Shown in pieces: positions 1-8,320 of a stretch of 37,897 bases of DNA (position 1 is its first letter; the number at the start of each line of letters is the position of its first letter). The position numbers and the translations under genes were made by a program. Location of the stretch: contig JAJYMM010000010.1 in assembly GCA_021787035.1 (NCBI GenBank), positions 1 through 37,897 of the forward strand, given 5' to 3'. This DNA is from Actinomycetes bacterium (GTDB lineage Bacteria; Actinomycetota; Acidimicrobiia; Acidimicrobiales; Palsa-688). The notes under the pieces were generated by a model that worked only from the letters and a program-made list of their open reading frames with translations, searched no databases and had not been told where the DNA came from.

Positions 1-1
1 T

Positions 2-499
2 AGGGCAATAGCGGGAGAACCCGAGCCCGAACCACCGGGCGAGCGCCCCCAGGCGTCTCGCCGCCGGCGCCGCCCCAGCACGGGCTTGCCGGCGTCGCCA
101 TTCGGAGGAGCCGACGACGACGACGACGAGCAATTCTCGCTTGAGGAACTGCTCGGGGCGGCAGGCGTGGGCACCGAGACGGTACAGGATCTGGAGCGCT
201 ACGGGTTGATCGCGCCGAAGGTCGTTGCAGGCGTGCCCTACTACACACGCGACGACGCCGTCGTCGCGCGGTTGGCCGCGGCGTTCGCCCGCCACGGCGT
301 CGAAGCGAGGCACCTCCGGGCCTACAAGGGCGCCGCCGAACGTGAAGCCGGAGTCGTCCAGCAGGTGGTGATGCCCCTTATCAGGCAGCGCAACCCAGAG
401 GCGCGCCGCGCCGCCTCGCTGGCGGTCGAGGAGCTTTCCTCCCTCGGTGCGGAGCTGCGGGCGGTGCTCTTGCGCGAAGCGCTATCTGAGTTGCGCTGA
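2..499 (+). CDS. ftsR: MerR-family regulator, FtsR-like (5'-truncated by window edge)
   Basis: The reading frame is open from the first bases of the window, so the N-terminal winged-helix DNA-binding half lies upstream and only about 165 residues are visible. The visible part resembles the C-terminal half of the actinobacterial FtsR/Rv1828 regulators: a second helix-turn-helix-like segment (EELLGAAGVG...LERYGLIAP), then YYTRDD, then HLRAYKGAAEREAGVVQQVV and a charged helical tail. A TTG at 86 could be read as a start but is unlikely, because the family is about 240 residues and the frame stays open above it. An acidic run encoded by GAC repeats (about 113-128) marks the linker. The following DUF151 gene and second MerR gene give the same order as Rv1828-Rv1829-Rv1830 in mycobacteria. 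In Corynebacterium, FtsR activates ftsZ; that role here is inferred from homology. Confidence 0.85.
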   Translation, partial: RAIAGEPEPEPPGERPQASRRRRRPSTGLPASPFGGADDDDDEQFSLEELLGAAGVGTETVQDLERYGLIAPKVVAGVPYYTRDDAVVARLAAAFARHGVEARHLRAYKGAAEREAGVVQQVVMPLIRQRNPEARRAASLAVEELSSLGAELRAVLLREALSELR

Positions 500-529
500 C
501 GTCGACGCCGGCTCGCGGCGCCGCGGATG

Positions 530-535
530 TAAGTT
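530..535 (+). promoter_or_regulatory. -10 box TAAGTT at -12 to -7 of the DUF151 start: probable leaderless promoter
   Basis: The hexamer TAAGTT lies exactly 12 to 7 bases before the ATG at 542, and no Shine-Dalgarno sequence is visible. In actinobacteria a TANNNT box at this distance marks a leaderless transcript. No convincing -35 is seen. Confidence 0.5.
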
Positions 536-541
536 CTAAGC

Positions 542-1039
542 ATGGTCGAGATGCACCTCTCCGCCGTTCGAGTTGAGCTTCCGACCAACGTTCCGATCTT
601 GCTCCTGCAGGAGGCTAGCGGGGACCGCACGCTGCCGATTTACATCGGGCGCCCCGAAGCGGAGGCCATTGCTGGCGCTTTGCAGGGAGTGCAGACAAAG
701 CGCCCAATGACCCACGACCTAGTGCGCGACATGCTGACTGAGCTCGGGGTCGTTTTGGACCACGTGGTCATCACGGAGCTCAAGGACCAAACGTTCTACG
801 CCGAGCTGCGACTGCGCCGGGGCGCCACCAACTACGTCGTAAGCGCCAGGCCTTCCGATGCGATCGCCCTCGCGCTTCGCGCTGGCGCCACCATCTACGC
901 GGAGGAGGCGCTCCTTGACGCCGAGGGGATCGTCATCACCCAGCGCGATGAGGCCGCTGACACACCGGAGGGCGAGGAGCTCGTCGCTCAGTTCCATGAG
1001 TTCCTCGAGGGGATACGGCCCGAGGACTTCGGCAAATAG
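542..1039 (+). CDS. Bifunctional nuclease family protein (DUF151)
   Basis: This 165-residue protein is a full-length DUF151/BFN family member (Pfam DNase-RNase). The motifs seen are LPIYIGRPEAEAIAGALQG near residues 31-49, the central RPMTHDLVRDML, and SARPSDAIALALR near residues 101-113, which is the family signature. Plant and Thermotoga members have nuclease activity or nuclease-like folds; the role of the actinobacterial version (Rv1829) is not established. The ATG at 542 has no Shine-Dalgarno but is preceded by a well-placed -10 box, so it may be leaderless. It sits between two MerR genes upstream of the glycine cleavage genes, a conserved actinobacterial arrangement. I see no truncation or frameshift. 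Confidence 0.9.
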   Translation: MVEMHLSAVRVELPTNVPILLLQEASGDRTLPIYIGRPEAEAIAGALQGVQTKRPMTHDLVRDMLTELGVVLDHVVITELKDQTFYAELRLRRGATNYVVSARPSDAIALALRAGATIYAEEALLDAEGIVITQRDEAADTPEGEELVAQFHEFLEGIRPEDFGK

Positions 1040-1161
1040 GCGACCCGGCGGCGGGCCGGTCTTGGTTGGGCGCCCGGGTTGGATGCGGCATCCTTGCGCG
1101 CGGTGGTCCTTGGGGGCCACACTGGTGTAACTACATAAGGTCGCGACTCTAGGAGGAGCCC

Positions 1162-1830
<669 letters not shown>

Positions 1831-1864
1831 TCTTTGCAGGTCGTGGCCTAGGCTGGCCGCCTTG

Positions 1865-2989
1865 ATGAGCCCTGGCCCCCGCATGAGCCCTCTGGACGGC
1901 TGGCACAGGGCTGCCGGTGCCAGGATGGTCGAGTTCGGAGGCTGGCAGATGCCTCTTCATTTCGAGGGCGGGACCATCGCGGAGCACATGGCGTGCCGCC
2001 GTGGGGCCGCTATTTTCGACGTGAGCCACCTGGGCACCGTGCGGTTGACCGGCCCTGCGGCGTGGGCGCGCCTTCAGGGCACGCTCACAAACGACCTCGG
2101 CAAGATTGGGCCTGGACGCGCTCAATACACGCAGCTCCTAGATGACGACGGCTCGGTAGCGGACGACTTGATCGTGTGGTGGGTGTCCGAGGAGCGCTTC
2201 GACGTAATGCCCAATGCGTCCAACACTTCCTCAGTGCTCTCCGCCCTCGGTGGCACCGACGTGACCGCTGAACGGGCGGTCATAGCGGTCCAGGGCCCCA
2301 TGGCCCGCGAAGTGCTGGCAGGGCTGTTCCCAAAGGCAGCGTCGGTAGGCCGTTTCCGGGTCGCAGAGCTGTGGTGGGGAGGCCGCGAGGTCGTGGTTGC
2401 TGGCACCGGGTATACGGGCGAGGACGGAGTAGAGGTCTCCCTGCCGGCCGATCTCGCCACAGGCCTCTGGGAGGATCTTGTCCGTGCGGGCGCTGTGCCC
2501 GCAGGGCTCGGCGCCAGAGATACGCTCCGCTTGGAGGCGGGGCTCCCGCTGCACGGTCACGAGCTCGGCCCCGGCATTACGCCTCTTGAGGCCGGCCTGT
2601 CGTGGGTCGTCTCCTGGGACAAGCCCATGGGGTTCAGGGGCCTCCCGGCGCTAGTGGCCCATCGCGCCAGCGGGGTGAAGGTGCGCCTCGCCGGCGTGCT
2701 CGGCGAGAGCCGCCGACCGCTGCGTGCTGGCTATGAGGTCGACCTTGATGGCGTTGAAGGTGCCGCCGGAGCGAGCGAGCTGACGAGCGGCAACTACTCA
2801 CCGGTACTTGGCCGCGGCATCGGGATGTGCTTTTTGCCGGTGGAGGTTGGGCCTGGCGCGGTCGTGTCGGTGCACGCTACGCCGGCTCTCGCTGAGCGGG
2901 GACGTCGCGAGCCCCTCCCCGCCCACGTCGTGCGGCTCCCTTTCGTGCCGAAGGCCAGTTCGCCTGTGGGCACCGGGCAGGCGAGGTAG
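1865..2989 (+). CDS. gcvT: Glycine cleavage system T protein, aminomethyltransferase
   Basis: GcvT takes the aminomethyl group from the lipoyl arm of GcvH and passes its carbon to tetrahydrofolate, releasing ammonia. The sequence starts MSPGPRMSPLDGWHRAAGARM and has the family hallmarks: MVEFGGWQMPLHF, FDVSHLGTV, LTNDL, the DDDGSVADDLIVW region carrying the catalytic aspartate, and FDVMPNASN. The C-terminal barrel domain includes TGYTGEDGVEV, LGARDTLRLEAGLPLHG and NYSPVLGRGIGM. I start at the ATG at 1865 (374 residues); ATG 1883 (368 residues) is equally plausible, and both match the usual length of about 365. The frame extends further upstream but there it overlaps the MerR gene and does not look like GcvT. 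gcvPA follows 14 bases after the stop, so the T, P1 and P2 genes form one operon. GcvH and the L protein are not in the window. Confidence 0.93.
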   Translation: MSPGPRMSPLDGWHRAAGARMVEFGGWQMPLHFEGGTIAEHMACRRGAAIFDVSHLGTVRLTGPAAWARLQGTLTNDLGKIGPGRAQYTQLLDDDGSVADDLIVWWVSEERFDVMPNASNTSSVLSALGGTDVTAERAVIAVQGPMAREVLAGLFPKAASVGRFRVAELWWGGREVVVAGTGYTGEDGVEVSLPADLATGLWEDLVRAGAVPAGLGARDTLRLEAGLPLHGHELGPGITPLEAGLSWVVSWDKPMGFRGLPALVAHRASGVKVRLAGVLGESRRPLRAGYEVDLDGVEGAAGASELTSGNYSPVLGRGIGMCFLPVEVGPGAVVSVHATPALAERGRREPLPAHVVRLPFVPKASSPVGTGQAR

Positions 2990-3003
2990 GCCTGAGCGCA
3001 GCC

Positions 3004-4356
3004 TTGGCCCCCTACGTCCCTCACACTGCGCAAGACGTCGCACGAATGCTCGCGGATCTCGGCCTAGTGAGCACGGAAGACCTGTTTTCATGCGTGCCGC
3101 CGGCATTGCGCCTAGCCGGCGGGCTCGACCTCCCACAAGGCCTGCCAGAGCCAGATGTGGCCGCCGAGATGGCCCGGCTCGCATCGGCCAACCGGGCAGC
3201 AACGGAGCTCGTCTGCTTTGCCGGGGGAGGGTCTTATGACCACGACGTCCCCGCGGTCACCCGCGCTCTCGCGGGCCGGAGCGAGTTCGTGACTTCGTAC
3301 ACGCCCTACCAGCCGGAGGTCGCTCAGGGCGTGCTCCAGGTGCTCTTCGAGTACCAGACCTTGGTGTCGCGCCTCGCAGGCCTCCCGGTCGCCAACGCGT
3401 CTGTTTACGACGGCGCTACGGCCTTGGTGGAGGCCGTCAACATGGCCACCGCGGCGACCGGGCGCCGGGCCCTCTGGGTCAGCGAGGGTGTCAACCCAAG
3501 GTGGCGCGAGGTCCTCGCCACCCTTACGGCCGGGCAGGCGCTCGCGGTTGTCGAGGTCCCGCTCATCGACGGGATCACCCGCTGGGAAGGCGTGGCCGGT
3601 GGTGCGGAGGGGCAGTCCCACGAAGGGCCCCCTGCGGCGGTCGTAGTTGCTTCGCCCAACTACCTCGGTTGCATCGACCCGCTCGGGGCGGCGCGCGCCG
3701 CGGCGACCGAGGCCGGCGCCTTGCTGATCGCCGCCTTCGACCCGGTCGCTTCAGGGCTCCTGCGCTCAGCCGGGCAACAGGGGGCGGACGTGGCCGTGGC
3801 GGAGGGCCAGCCCTTCGGGTCGCGCCTGGCCTTCGGCGGGCCCTACCTAGGCATGATGGCCGCGACGCAGGCCCACGTGCGCCGGCTCCCGGGTCGCCTG
3901 GTGGGCCAAACTGTCGACCGCTCCGGCCGTAGCGCGTATGTGACCACACTGCGTGCGCGCGAGCAGGACATCCGCAGGGAGAAAGCGTCGTCGAACATAT
4001 GCACCAACCAGACCCTCGTGGCTGTCACGGCTATGGTCCAGCTCGCGTGGCTCGGGACGACGGGCTTGCGTGAGCTCGCATTGCGATGTGCCCGCGGGGC
4101 GCGCTACCTGCGGCAAGGCATGCTCGCCCTGCCGGGGGTCAAACCTCTCGTGGGCGCTCCGATGGTGCGGGAGTTCGCTGTGGCGCTCCCCGTGGCCATC
4201 GACCTCGTCGTCGAACGGATGGCCGACGAGGGTTTCCTCGCGGGCTTGCCGGTCGAAGCCGGCGGCCAAGAGGGCTTGCTCGTGGCCGTAACGGAGAAGA
4301 GGACAAAGGCGGAGATGGACGCCTACCTGGAGTCGCTCGGCAAGGTGCTGTCGTGA
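3004..4356 (+). CDS. gcvPA: Glycine dehydrogenase (decarboxylating) subunit 1
   Basis: This is the N-terminal-half subunit of the split P protein, the PLP enzyme that decarboxylates glycine and loads the aminomethyl group on GcvH. It has 450 residues, normal for the subunit. I choose the TTG at 3004 because the product then begins MAPYVPHTAQDVARML, matching the family start (M-x-Y-x-P-H-T). Other motifs are FAGGGSYDHDVPAVTR, YTPYQPEVAQGVLQVLFEYQT, NASVYDGATA, and near the C-terminus REQDIRREKASSNICTNQTL. As expected, this subunit lacks the PLP-binding lysine. The stop codon overlaps the GTG start of gcvPB (GTGA), which suggests translational coupling and equal amounts of both subunits. Mycobacteria have a single fused GcvP, so the split form is informative about lineage. 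Confidence 0.95.
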   Translation: MAPYVPHTAQDVARMLADLGLVSTEDLFSCVPPALRLAGGLDLPQGLPEPDVAAEMARLASANRAATELVCFAGGGSYDHDVPAVTRALAGRSEFVTSYTPYQPEVAQGVLQVLFEYQTLVSRLAGLPVANASVYDGATALVEAVNMATAATGRRALWVSEGVNPRWREVLATLTAGQALAVVEVPLIDGITRWEGVAGGAEGQSHEGPPAAVVVASPNYLGCIDPLGAARAAATEAGALLIAAFDPVASGLLRSAGQQGADVAVAEGQPFGSRLAFGGPYLGMMAATQAHVRRLPGRLVGQTVDRSGRSAYVTTLRAREQDIRREKASSNICTNQTLVAVTAMVQLAWLGTTGLRELALRCARGARYLRQGMLALPGVKPLVGAPMVREFAVALPVAIDLVVERMADEGFLAGLPVEAGGQEGLLVAVTEKRTKAEMDAYLESLGKVLS

Positions 4357-5879
4357 CAGCGCCGGGCGGTCGGGCGGTGTCGGCACCCCTCCTCGGGCAC
4401 GGCGAGGAACCAACGGTCTTCGAGCTGTCCGCCCCAGGTAGGCGTGCGGCGAGCTTCCGTACGACCGGCGTGCCTGAGTGGAGCGCCGAGGAGCTCATCC
4501 CGGCGGACGAGCTTCGCAGCGAGCCACCGGCACTTGCCGAGGTGTCCGAGCGAGATCTCGTTGCCCACATGACACGCCTATCGCACAGGCAGTACTCGGT
4601 CGATCTCGGTGCCTACCCGCTTGGGTCGTGCACTATGAAGTACAACCCCAAAGTCTGCGACGAGGCTGCGGCGCTAGAGGGGTTCGCGAACGTGCACCCG
4701 GCGACGCCGGCGAGCCACGCTCAAGGCTGGCTAGAGCTCCTCTGGGGCCTCGCCCATGCCCTATGCGAGGTGACGGGCATGGGCAGGGCGACGCTGCAGC
4801 CACCGGCTGGCGCGGCCGGCGAGCTTACGGGCCTTCTCATCATGAGAGCCTGGCACCAGGCCCAGGGCCGTTCGCCAGGAAAGGTGTTGATCCCGGACTC
4901 CGCGCACGGGACCAACCCGGCGTCGGTGAGCCTTGCCGGTTACCAAACGGTCAGCGTGGAGTCGGACGAGCGAGGTCTCGTTTCCCCAGACGTGCTCCGC
5001 AAGTACCTTGACGGCGACGTGGCTGGCATGATGCTCACAAATCCCAACACCTTGGGGCTTTTCGAGGAGCGCATCGTCGAGGTCGGGCGGCTGGTCCACG
5101 ACGCAGGAGGGCTCCTCTATTACGACGGGGCCAACCTAAACGCGATCATGGGTATCACGAAGCCGGCCGTTATGGGCTTCGACATCGTCCACCTCAACCT
5201 GCACAAGACTTTTGCGGTGCCCCATGGCGGTGGCGGTCCTGGCGCCGGACCGGTTGCCGTTACCACCGAGCTGTCCGAGTTCCTGCCTGGCCCCTTGGTA
5301 GCGCGCGCTGACGACGGGACGTTTTATTGGGAGCAGCCGGCGCGTTCGATCGGCCGCACGCACGGCTGGCACGGAAATGCGCTCGCGCTCGTAAGGGCCT
5401 GGGCATACATCCTCTCTAACGGTTCCGAGGGGCTCAGGCAGGTCTCAGAAGCGGCTGTGCTCAACGCCAACTGGCTGCTATCGCGCCTGCGGGGTACCTA
5501 TGCAGTGCCCTACGGCAGCCCGCCTATGCATGAGACTGTGGTCTCTACCAAAGACGCGCCGGGGACAAACGGGCAACTACGGGCGCTCGATGTCGCCAAG
5601 AGGCTCCTCGAGAAGGGCTTCCACGCCCCCACCGTGTACTTCCCCCTCGTCGTCGCCGAGGCCCTCATGATCGAGCCGACTGAGACCGAGAGCCCTGAGA
5701 CCATCGCCGCTCTTGCAGATGCTCTCCTTGAAATAGCCAGGGAGGGAGCGGAGGTCGCCGCTTTGGCGCCAACCACGACTCCCGTTGGCCGTGTGGACGA
5801 GGCGAGGGCCGCACGCAGGCTTGTGCTTACGTGGGACGCAGCCCGGGCGGAGGGCCCCGGCGTGAGCGCCCCGGCGTGA
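4353..5879 (+). CDS. gcvPB: Glycine dehydrogenase (decarboxylating) subunit 2
   Basis: This is the PLP-carrying half of the split P protein. The start is the GTG at 4353, which shares bases with the gcvPA stop; GTG 4377 is an alternative. It gives 508 residues, near the family's usual 480-500. Visible motifs are LGSCTMKYNPK, LQPPAGAAGELTGLLIMRA, IPDSAHGTNPASV, LTNPNTLGLFE, YYDGANLNA, and LNLHKTFAVPHGGGGPG, where the lysine at about residue 285 forms the PLP Schiff base. The C-terminal region has KGFHAPTVYFPL and EPTETESPETI, both conserved. The stop codon falls inside the second copy of a 14-bp tandem duplication (5855-5882), so the last few residues (PGVSAPA) are probably recent. No terminator-like hairpin is evident right after the gene. 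Confidence 0.95.
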   Translation: MTAPGGRAVSAPLLGHGEEPTVFELSAPGRRAASFRTTGVPEWSAEELIPADELRSEPPALAEVSERDLVAHMTRLSHRQYSVDLGAYPLGSCTMKYNPKVCDEAAALEGFANVHPATPASHAQGWLELLWGLAHALCEVTGMGRATLQPPAGAAGELTGLLIMRAWHQAQGRSPGKVLIPDSAHGTNPASVSLAGYQTVSVESDERGLVSPDVLRKYLDGDVAGMMLTNPNTLGLFEERIVEVGRLVHDAGGLLYYDGANLNAIMGITKPAVMGFDIVHLNLHKTFAVPHGGGGPGAGPVAVTTELSEFLPGPLVARADDGTFYWEQPARSIGRTHGWHGNALALVRAWAYILSNGSEGLRQVSEAAVLNANWLLSRLRGTYAVPYGSPPMHETVVSTKDAPGTNGQLRALDVAKRLLEKGFHAPTVYFPLVVAEALMIEPTETESPETIAALADALLEIAREGAEVAALAPTTTPVGRVDEARAARRLVLTWDAARAEGPGVSAPA

Positions 5880-5882
5880 GCG
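5855..5882 (+). repeat. Two perfect 14-bp tandem copies spanning the gcvPB stop codon
   Basis: The unit CCCCGGCGTGAGCG occurs at 5855-5868 and 5869-5882. The TGA in the second copy is the gcvPB stop. Fourteen is not a multiple of three, so the duplication shifted the frame and set where the protein now ends. Confidence 0.85.
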
Positions 5883-5925
5883 CCGCCGCCCCGCCGGACG
5901 CGCCTAGCCCGTAAGTGGTCGCACC

Positions 5926-5931
5926 TATGAT
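5926..5931 (+). promoter_or_regulatory. -10 box TATGAT at -12 to -7 of a small gene: probable leaderless promoter
   Basis: TATGAT, one base from the TATAAT consensus, lies exactly 12 to 7 bases before the ATG at 5938. No Shine-Dalgarno is present. This placement is the main reason to treat the following short reading frame as a gene. Confidence 0.5.
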
Positions 5932-5937
5932 CGCAAG

Positions 5938-6150
5938 ATGACTGAGTTTCAATGCGGCGAAGAGCGGTCAACCGAGGTGTCGTTCAAGTCAAAAGCGGAC
6001 TGCGACGTCTATTTCGCCACTCACCCGGAACTGCATTTTCATAGGTTGTGCAACCCGCAAAACGGGTCTTCGATGTTCCCGGCGCCAGCCGCGTTTTGCG
6101 TCCCGGCGAAGCATTCTTACGAATCGATACCGCCGAGCGAAGCGCAGTGA
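5938..6150 (+). CDS. Hypothetical small protein, possibly leaderless
   Basis: I do not recognise this 70-residue protein. It has four cysteines (about residues 6, 22, 38 and 54), several histidines (THPELHFHRLC), no membrane segment and no signal peptide. Base and codon use differ from the neighbours: many A/T-ending codons such as TTT, CAA, TCA, AAA and CAT, in a window where G/C-ending codons dominate. A near-consensus -10 box sits at the leaderless distance. The gene lies between the gcv operon and a convergent membrane-protein gene whose stop is 23 bases away. The spacing of cysteines and histidines could fit a small metal-binding protein, but that is a guess. It could instead be a transferred fragment or non-coding low-GC sequence. 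Confidence 0.4.
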   Translation: MTEFQCGEERSTEVSFKSKADCDVYFATHPELHFHRLCNPQNGSSMFPAPAAFCVPAKHSYESIPPSEAQ

Positions 6151-6173
6151 TGCGAGCGTAACGAGTAAAGCCT

Positions 6174-7466
6174 TCAACTGACGGTGAAGTTCAGGTTGAG
6201 CGGTACGCCGGACTTCGACCCCGGTACGGTCGTCGGCGTGCCGTCCACGAGGACCGAAGCGTAGGGGGGGTCACCGAGGCGGATCCATGCTGCACCACTG
6301 ACCGTGGCTTGCTCGCCGGCCTGGAGGGTCTCCTCCACCTTCACCTGGCCCGCTGGACCGCCTACCCGTACTTCGACCCAGCAGGGGCCGGCAGCCTTGA
6401 CAACGATCGACGCCGTCGAGGAGCCGAGCCGGTAGGTGTCGGTCGTGCCAGTCGCTGCGTTTTTCACCGACGAGATCAGCTGGACCGGCTTGGGCAGGGT
6501 TGTCACGGTGGTGGAGGTAGACGTGGAGGAGGTCGGCGGGTTGGTCGATGCGGGGGCGGACGTGCTTGCTGGCGTGGAGCGGCCGCCGGTGCTGGCGACC
6601 GGGTTGGAGGTCTTCGGCGCGCCGACCCGGCGTGGGCTCTGCCCACTGCCCTCGACGGCGAGGTAAACCGCCCCCCCAGCCACGACGAGCGCGACGGACG
6701 CGGCCACAAGCGCTTGCGCTGCGAGGCGCCGCTGGCGGTTGCTGCCCCGCCTCGCGGCCGTGCTGGGCAGGGCCGTGCCGGCCGCGGATGCGGATGCGGA
6801 TGCGGATGCGGCGCTTGGAGCGAGGGACTCGTCCCCGGCGCTGGCAGCCTTGGCGGGAGCGCTCTCCTTTGCCTGATTAGAGCGCGCTGAGAGGTCGTCG
6901 AAGTAAAAGACGTGGGGCCTGATCACCGGCACTGGCCGCGTCGGTTCGTCCGGCGCTTTTGGTGGCGGCGGTGGCGTGAGGCCGGGGATCACCCGCGTCA
7001 CGTCGTCTGGCGGGATGTCGTCCGCTCCTATCGGGCCGTCCGGGGGCGTGATGGGAGGTGCGACCGGCGGGGGGGCGGTGGGCCGCATGTGCAGGCTGTT
7101 TGTGCCGGCAGCGAGGGCCGCCTGGGCGCCGGCGCCAGAACGGAGGCCCGATCTCGATGGCCGGCGGAACGGTGACTGGCTTGCATGCTCGTTGGGGGCG
7201 AGCGGCTTGGGCGGGGGCAGGACGGGGACCTCGGTCGGCGATGGCTCACCACTAGGGCCGAGCACACGTACGTGCGCCTGGTGTTGGCTCCCGTCGAGTG
7301 CCCCGGCCTGAGCTGTCCCACCAGCGGACTGGGTTATGTCCGCCAAAGTGTCGAGTGCCTGCTGGTGGCGGTGCACCGACCGCGTCCTTGCCCAAAGGCC
7401 GCGCGCTAGGTGCACAGCGATGCCCAAGGCACAGACGACCACTAGGACGACGAGCAAGGCTGCCAT
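6174..7466 (-). CDS. Membrane protein with RodZ-type C-terminal domain (DUF4115-like)
   Basis: The protein has 430 residues and a good start: the ATG is preceded by AAGGAG with six bases of spacing. Residues 2-24 form a first membrane segment. A proline/alanine/serine-rich region of about 215 residues follows, including a repeated Ser-Ala stretch. A second membrane segment is at about 245-270 (LVAASVALVVAGGAVYLAV). Next comes a Ser/Thr/Pro linker and a C-terminal domain at about 325-430. That domain contains CWVEVRVGG, VKVEETLQAGEQATV, AAWIRLGDPPYASVLVDG and LNLNFTVS, the pattern of the DUF4115 domain at the C-terminus of RodZ. The RodZ helix-turn-helix is absent and an N-terminal membrane anchor stands in its place. 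The role is unknown; envelope or cell-shape function is inferred only from the domain. It diverges from the PlsY-like gene. Confidence 0.75.
   Translation of the reverse strand: MAALLVVLVVVCALGIAVHLARGLWARTRSVHRHQQALDTLADITQSAGGTAQAGALDGSQHQAHVRVLGPSGEPSPTEVPVLPPPKPLAPNEHASQSPFRRPSRSGLRSGAGAQAALAAGTNSLHMRPTAPPPVAPPITPPDGPIGADDIPPDDVTRVIPGLTPPPPPKAPDEPTRPVPVIRPHVFYFDDLSARSNQAKESAPAKAASAGDESLAPSAASASASASAAGTALPSTAARRGSNRQRRLAAQALVAASVALVVAGGAVYLAVEGSGQSPRRVGAPKTSNPVASTGGRSTPASTSAPASTNPPTSSTSTSTTVTTLPKPVQLISSVKNAATGTTDTYRLGSSTASIVVKAAGPCWVEVRVGGPAGQVKVEETLQAGEQATVSGAAWIRLGDPPYASVLVDGTPTTVPGSKSGVPLNLNFTVS
6784..6807 (+). repeat. Four 6-bp tandem units (GCGGAT) inside the RodZ-like gene
   Basis: GCGGAT is repeated four times without error. 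On the coding (minus) strand it gives alternating Ser-Ala in the disordered region. Confidence 0.85.
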
Positions 7467-7480
7467 CTCTGCTCCTTAAC

Positions 7481-7606
7481 GTCGCTCATGTGCCATTGCC
7501 CTCAACAGTACGGCACGCGCTAGGTTTGCCCATTGGCAAGGGTCCTTGGCCTCGAGTGCGGCTCGCCAGCCGTCTGCCTACAAGCCCTCGCCATTGTCGC
7601 TCATGT
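7481..7606. promoter_or_regulatory. Divergent intergenic region with direct and inverted repeats: candidate operator
   Basis: Between the RodZ-like gene and the PlsY-like gene, an 11-base sequence GTCGCTCATGT occurs at 7481-7491 and 7596-7606. The inverted repeat TTGCC-N4-GGCAA lies at 7526-7539, and GCCATTG-type words recur at about 7492, 7529, 7591 and 7655. This could be a regulator binding region for the divergent promoters; no known consensus is matched. Confidence 0.25.
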
Positions 7607-7675
7607 AACCTTCGCGAACGTGAAGACCTGCGCCCTACCCTTCGAGCACTCGGGCCATTGGCACTCGGAGGACCG

Positions 7676-8320
7676 GTGCGCCTGAGGGCGCCGTTAGCCC
7701 TGGCTGCGGGCTTCGGGTCGGGCTCGGTGCCTCTGTCCAACCTCGCGGCCGTGTGGCGCACCGGCACTGATCTCCGCCGCGTCGGCAGCGGGACGGTCTC
7801 GGGCACCGCCTTGGCGCGTGTCGCCGGCGTGGGGCCGCTCATCGCGGTCGGTGTCTTCGAGGTGGCCAAGGGTGCGGTCGGCCCCGCACTTGCCGGCCAA
7901 GACCACCCCTTGGTTGCCGCTCTCGCCGGTGGTTGCGCCGTCGCCGGCCACAACTGGTCACCCTGGCTCAGGGGTGCCGGCGGCAGGGGCATCTCGCCAG
8001 CCATGGGGGCCCTCATCGTGACCGCGCCGGCCGGGGCCGCGCTCCTGCTTGCCGGCTTGGCTTGCGGGCGTCTCGCTGGGGAGACGGCGCTCGGTTCGCT
8101 CGCTGCGGACGCGTTGCTCGTGCCGCTCGTTCGGCGCCTGCACGGTCGGGACGCGGCGGCGGCAGCGATGGCGGTGCTCGTGCCCATGGTCGTGAAGCGC
8201 ATCGTGGGCAATGCCGCCCCCGCCCAGGGTGGGCCGGCTGTGTACCTGTCCAGGTTCCTTTTCGACCGCGATACGTGGGTGAAGGCGGGAGGCAAACCGG
8301 GGGCGCTGCGCTGGCGGTAG
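7676..8320 (+). CDS. PlsY-like glycerol-3-phosphate acyltransferase family membrane protein, divergent
   Basis: PlsY moves an acyl group from acyl-phosphate to glycerol-3-phosphate in the membrane. I start at the GTG at 7676, which has GGAGG four bases upstream and gives 214 residues, the family's usual size. TTG 7658 is possible. The family outline is clear: an N-terminal helix ending SGSVPLSN, DLRRVGSGTVSGTAL (standard PlsY has D-x-R-x2-GSGN-x-GATN), a helix with FEVAKGAVGP, and GHNWSPWLRGAGGRG (standard GH-x2-P-x-F plus GGKG). Two conserved positions are changed: Asn to Thr in the GSGN motif, and Lys to Arg in GGKG. The C-terminal HR-x-NI-x-R motif is replaced by KRIVGNAAP. Activity is therefore uncertain. 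The 3' end overlaps the DegV gene by 46 bases. Confidence 0.7.
   Translation: MRLRAPLALAAGFGSGSVPLSNLAAVWRTGTDLRRVGSGTVSGTALARVAGVGPLIAVGVFEVAKGAVGPALAGQDHPLVAALAGGCAVAGHNWSPWLRGAGGRGISPAMGALIVTAPAGAALLLAGLACGRLAGETALGSLAADALLVPLVRRLHGRDAAAAAMAVLVPMVVKRIVGNAAPAQGGPAVYLSRFLFDRDTWVKAGGKPGALRWR

Noticed and set aside
4086..4352. Long N-terminal extension of gcvPB
   Set aside because: The extension overlaps the end of gcvPA in another frame and is Arg/Gly-rich. The GTG at 4353 overlapping the gcvPA stop fits the family and the operon pattern.
7933..8274. N-terminal extension of the DegV gene
   Set aside because: It is a shadow of the PlsY-like gene in another frame; DegV homology begins only after about 8310.
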